Below, piece after piece: positions 18,490 through 20,000 of a stretch of 20,000 nt of DNA. Origin of the DNA: Stramonita haemastoma. Lineage: Eukaryota; Mollusca; Gastropoda; Neogastropoda; Muricidae. The position numbers and the translations under genes were made by a program. The notes beneath the pieces were generated by a model. It ran no database searches. It was not told the origin of the DNA and was given only the letters and a program-made list of their open reading frames with translations. The stretch lies in assembly GCA_030674155.1 (NCBI GenBank), contig CM060326.1, forward strand, positions 25,176,144 to 25,196,143, in the 5' to 3' direction. Each line of letters opens with the position of its first letter. Positions within the stretch are counted from its first letter, which is position 1.

Positions 18490-18710
18490 TTTAAAGACAA
18501 CCTGTAAAAAAAATAATAAAAAAGTACCAAACTGTTCAAATGGAACTGGAGGTTACAGAGGATACACGCCATCTTTCTACGCAAAGTATGATGGCATGTT
18601 CTGAGAGCAACATCAACAAAGTGCATGTCAGGAAAGCAAAGGGATGGCTATGGGGAGGAGCGGGGGAGGAGGAGGGTATGGGTTCTTGCCGCCTCATCAA
18701 AACCAGTTTA
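18490..18710. other. Unclassified sequence
   Basis: A 60-codon open frame (18540-18722) carries no domain. Not called. Confidence 0.4.
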
Positions 18711-18850
18711 GCCTTTCACTAGAGTAAGTCATTTGTGCTGGTGAGAACGGATCACAAAATCTATAAGATCACATGCACACAGGGACTAGATGTAAGAAAG
18801 CAGGCAAGTGCTTATTCCATCATTCTCGAAATAAAAGAAGAATTGTTTTT
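18711..18850 (+). mobile_element. tRNA-derived SINE, copy 3, 3' half only
   Basis: It begins at CCTTTCACTAGAGTAAGTCAT, which corresponds to TTTTCGTAAGAGTAGGCCAT of other copies. It continues through GAGAACGGATCACA, CACACAGGGACTAGATG and GCAAGTGCTTATTCCATCAT. The tRNA-like head is missing. It is more diverged than copies 1, 2 and 4. Confidence 0.8.
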
Positions 18851-19048
18851 TTATGAAAAGATGTTCTTGTCAAGCTGTTCCCTCTCCGCTCAAGTTTTTT
18901 AATCTCTCTTCCCCCACCACACCCAGAATCGACATTTCATATCCTTATTATCTTATGGTCCACAGGGAGCTGAGCAATGCTGGGCCGCCCTGAGGGCACA
19001 AGTCAGATGTGCCCTGCACTGCTGCCTGTCCGTTTGAAGGGGGTTTAG
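18851..19048. other. Sequence between SINE copy 3 and LINE 3' end, possibly LINE 3' UTR
   Basis: It includes a GC-richer segment (about 18975-19035). On the minus strand this reads downstream of the LINE fragment and could be part of its 3' UTR, lying beyond the CAA run. No frame is present. Confidence 0.4.
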
Positions 19049-19593
19049 TGGTTGTTGTTGTTGTTGTAGTTTAATTTAAAGTCTATTCACACTTGGTGAT
19101 ATTAGACTAAACAAACAAAGAACAAAACAAAAAACAAACAAATAAAACCCTACCATAAAATATTTACAGAAGGCTTGGAAATAATCCTAGCAACATCAAA
19201 AATCAACGGTTTTCGCGAAACTACATTCAATGGTTCCCTTGCAATTTCAATGCCATTTTCTTTATAAACTGAATTTAGAACTGAACATTGAAAAATAAGA
19301 TGTTCACAAGATAATGGTTCAGAACAGGAGCAAGTTACATTTCGAGAATATTTGGTCTTCCAGGAATTTAATCGCAACTTATAAATGATGTTAGAAATAT
19401 GTCTTGGATAGCCTAGTATTTCAAATTTCCCATGGAAGTTAAACTTATGTACATGATTTTCCAATAATGAATTAATTTCACGACAATCATTTTTTAAGTT
19501 ATGAACTGGGCAATCTCTTTTTGAAACTTTTTTTGCAAGATTATCTGCTATTTCATTCCAGTAGTGGTGTTTAGTGGTGTCTGATATCAGATA
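19049..19593 (-). mobile_element. 5'-truncated LINE fragment with RNase H end
   Basis: Minus-strand coding sequence stops at about 19150-19152 and is followed by a 3' region ending in a (CAA)n run (plus strand GTT units at 19049-19067). The left (5') end of the element abuts SINE copy 4 at 19593/19594. It belongs to a different lineage from the CR1/L2-like fragment at 11.1 kb, because it carries an RNase H domain end and has no TTGAC tail. Confidence 0.7.
19150..19593 (-). pseudogene. LINE ORF2 C-terminal remnant: end of RNase H plus Cys/His tail
   Basis: The first LINE-derived residues read TTKHHYWNEIADNLAKKV, which fits the last conserved motif of retrotransposon RNase H (family pattern NExADxLAK, with the final catalytic Asp visible in EIAD). 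Then follows the usual C-terminal region: IIYKLRLNSWKTKYSRN, then a CSCSEPLSCEHLIFQC block with a Cys/His arrangement, then a variable end. The frame stays open to 19665, but the first ~24 residues there are antisense SINE sequence. RNase H-bearing clades such as Ingi, Nimb or Jockey/I relatives are the candidates; I cannot choose between them. Endonuclease and reverse transcriptase are missing. Confidence 0.8.
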
Positions 19594-19855
19594 TCCCCCA
19601 AAAGTCCTTCGGATGAGACTATAAACCGAGGCCCAGTGTGCGAACGCAGGCAGAACATATTGCACTCACGTCAAGTCCTATTCCGCTTTTCGTAAGAGTA
19701 GGCCATCGTGTCCCGGGGGAACTGATGACACGATTTACAAAAACTGCATTCACACGGGGACAGGATGCAAAAAAGCACATGAGTACTTTATCCATCATCC
19801 TCGACAAAAAAAATATTAAAATCAAAATAGAATTAAAATTAAAAGCAGGACACCA
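19594..19855 (+). mobile_element. tRNA-derived SINE, copy 4, 5'-truncated
   Basis: Starts within the body (CCCCCAAAAGTCCTTCGGAT) and contains GAGACTATAAACCGAGGCCC, GCGAACGCAGGCAGAACAT, TTTTCGTAAGAGTAGGCCAT, CACACGGGGACAGGATG, then an AAAGCACATGAGTAC word and an A/T-rich tail. It lacks the tRNA-like head. It lies in the opposite orientation to the LINE fragment it abuts. Confidence 0.87.
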
Positions 19856-20000
19856 TGTATTCATCCCCTAACGACAGTAATGAGGCCTAGTCCTGAAGCC
19901 AGACTGTCAGACCCCTATCCAGGGCGCTGACCAACACCATCTGCTCCTATGCACCTCAAACTCTGTGTACATTTGTCTGGTTTGTGTGTTCGTTTGTTTG
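19856..20000. other. Unclassified sequence to the window end
   Basis: About 145 bp with no open frame or repeat match, ending in a short TTTG repeat. Confidence 0.4.

Overview
This is a non-coding, repeat-dominated window from an animal nuclear genome. I see no bacterial operons and no intact host gene. The only protein-coding material belongs to decayed non-LTR retrotransposons (LINEs). The rest is tRNA-derived SINE copies, one further dispersed repeat and a very high load of microsatellites. The combination of long tetranucleotide arrays, tRNA-SINEs with a B box, and LINE ORF1-like proteins with a PHD-like finger suggests a lophotrochozoan, most likely a mollusc such as a marine gastropod. 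That assignment is inference; nothing in the window is species-diagnostic.

Layout. 1-2330: two halves of a dispersed repeat (family D, copy A) split by a ~530 bp (CTGT)n/(CT)n block, then a GAAA array and a TTC array. 2330-5450: AT-rich unique sequence with (CT)n, (AC)n, (TA)n and (GT)n arrays. 5450-8504: the most interesting unit, an apparent LINE with two ORF1-type reading frames, no reverse transcriptase, and a 3' tail ending in five TTGAC units. The first frame (471 codons, coiled coil) is open. The second carries an RNase H1-type hybrid-binding (viroplasmin) domain, a degraded PHD-like finger and a coiled coil, and is broken by a nonsense codon and frameshifts. 8505-11085: (CA)n, (GT)n, (GA)n and a C-rich/G-rich inverted block. 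11090-11923: a 5'-truncated LINE fragment with the end of a reverse transcriptase frame and the same 3' UTR and TTGAC tail as the first unit. 11930-13010: mostly unclassified sequence with a degenerate ~53 bp tandem repeat. 13010-13795: a (TTGG)n array running into SINE copy 1. 13800-15810: G-runs and a 1.3 kb compound tetranucleotide array. 15810-18720: dispersed repeat copy B, GAAA arrays, full-length SINE copy 2 (minus strand) and a higher-order GAAA/GACA array. 18711-20000: SINE copy 3 (3' half), a LINE RNase H/C-terminal fragment (minus strand) and SINE copy 4 abutting it head to head.

How the parts relate. The 5.5-8.5 kb and 11.1-11.9 kb elements share a ~185 bp 3' end (about 90% identical by eye, both with five tail units). 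The likely reading is that the first is an internally deleted, non-autonomous relative of the LINE whose reverse transcriptase remnant is the second. The SINEs, the D repeat and the LINE pieces repeatedly sit against microsatellites, so insertion into, or seeding of, simple repeats appears to have shaped this locus.
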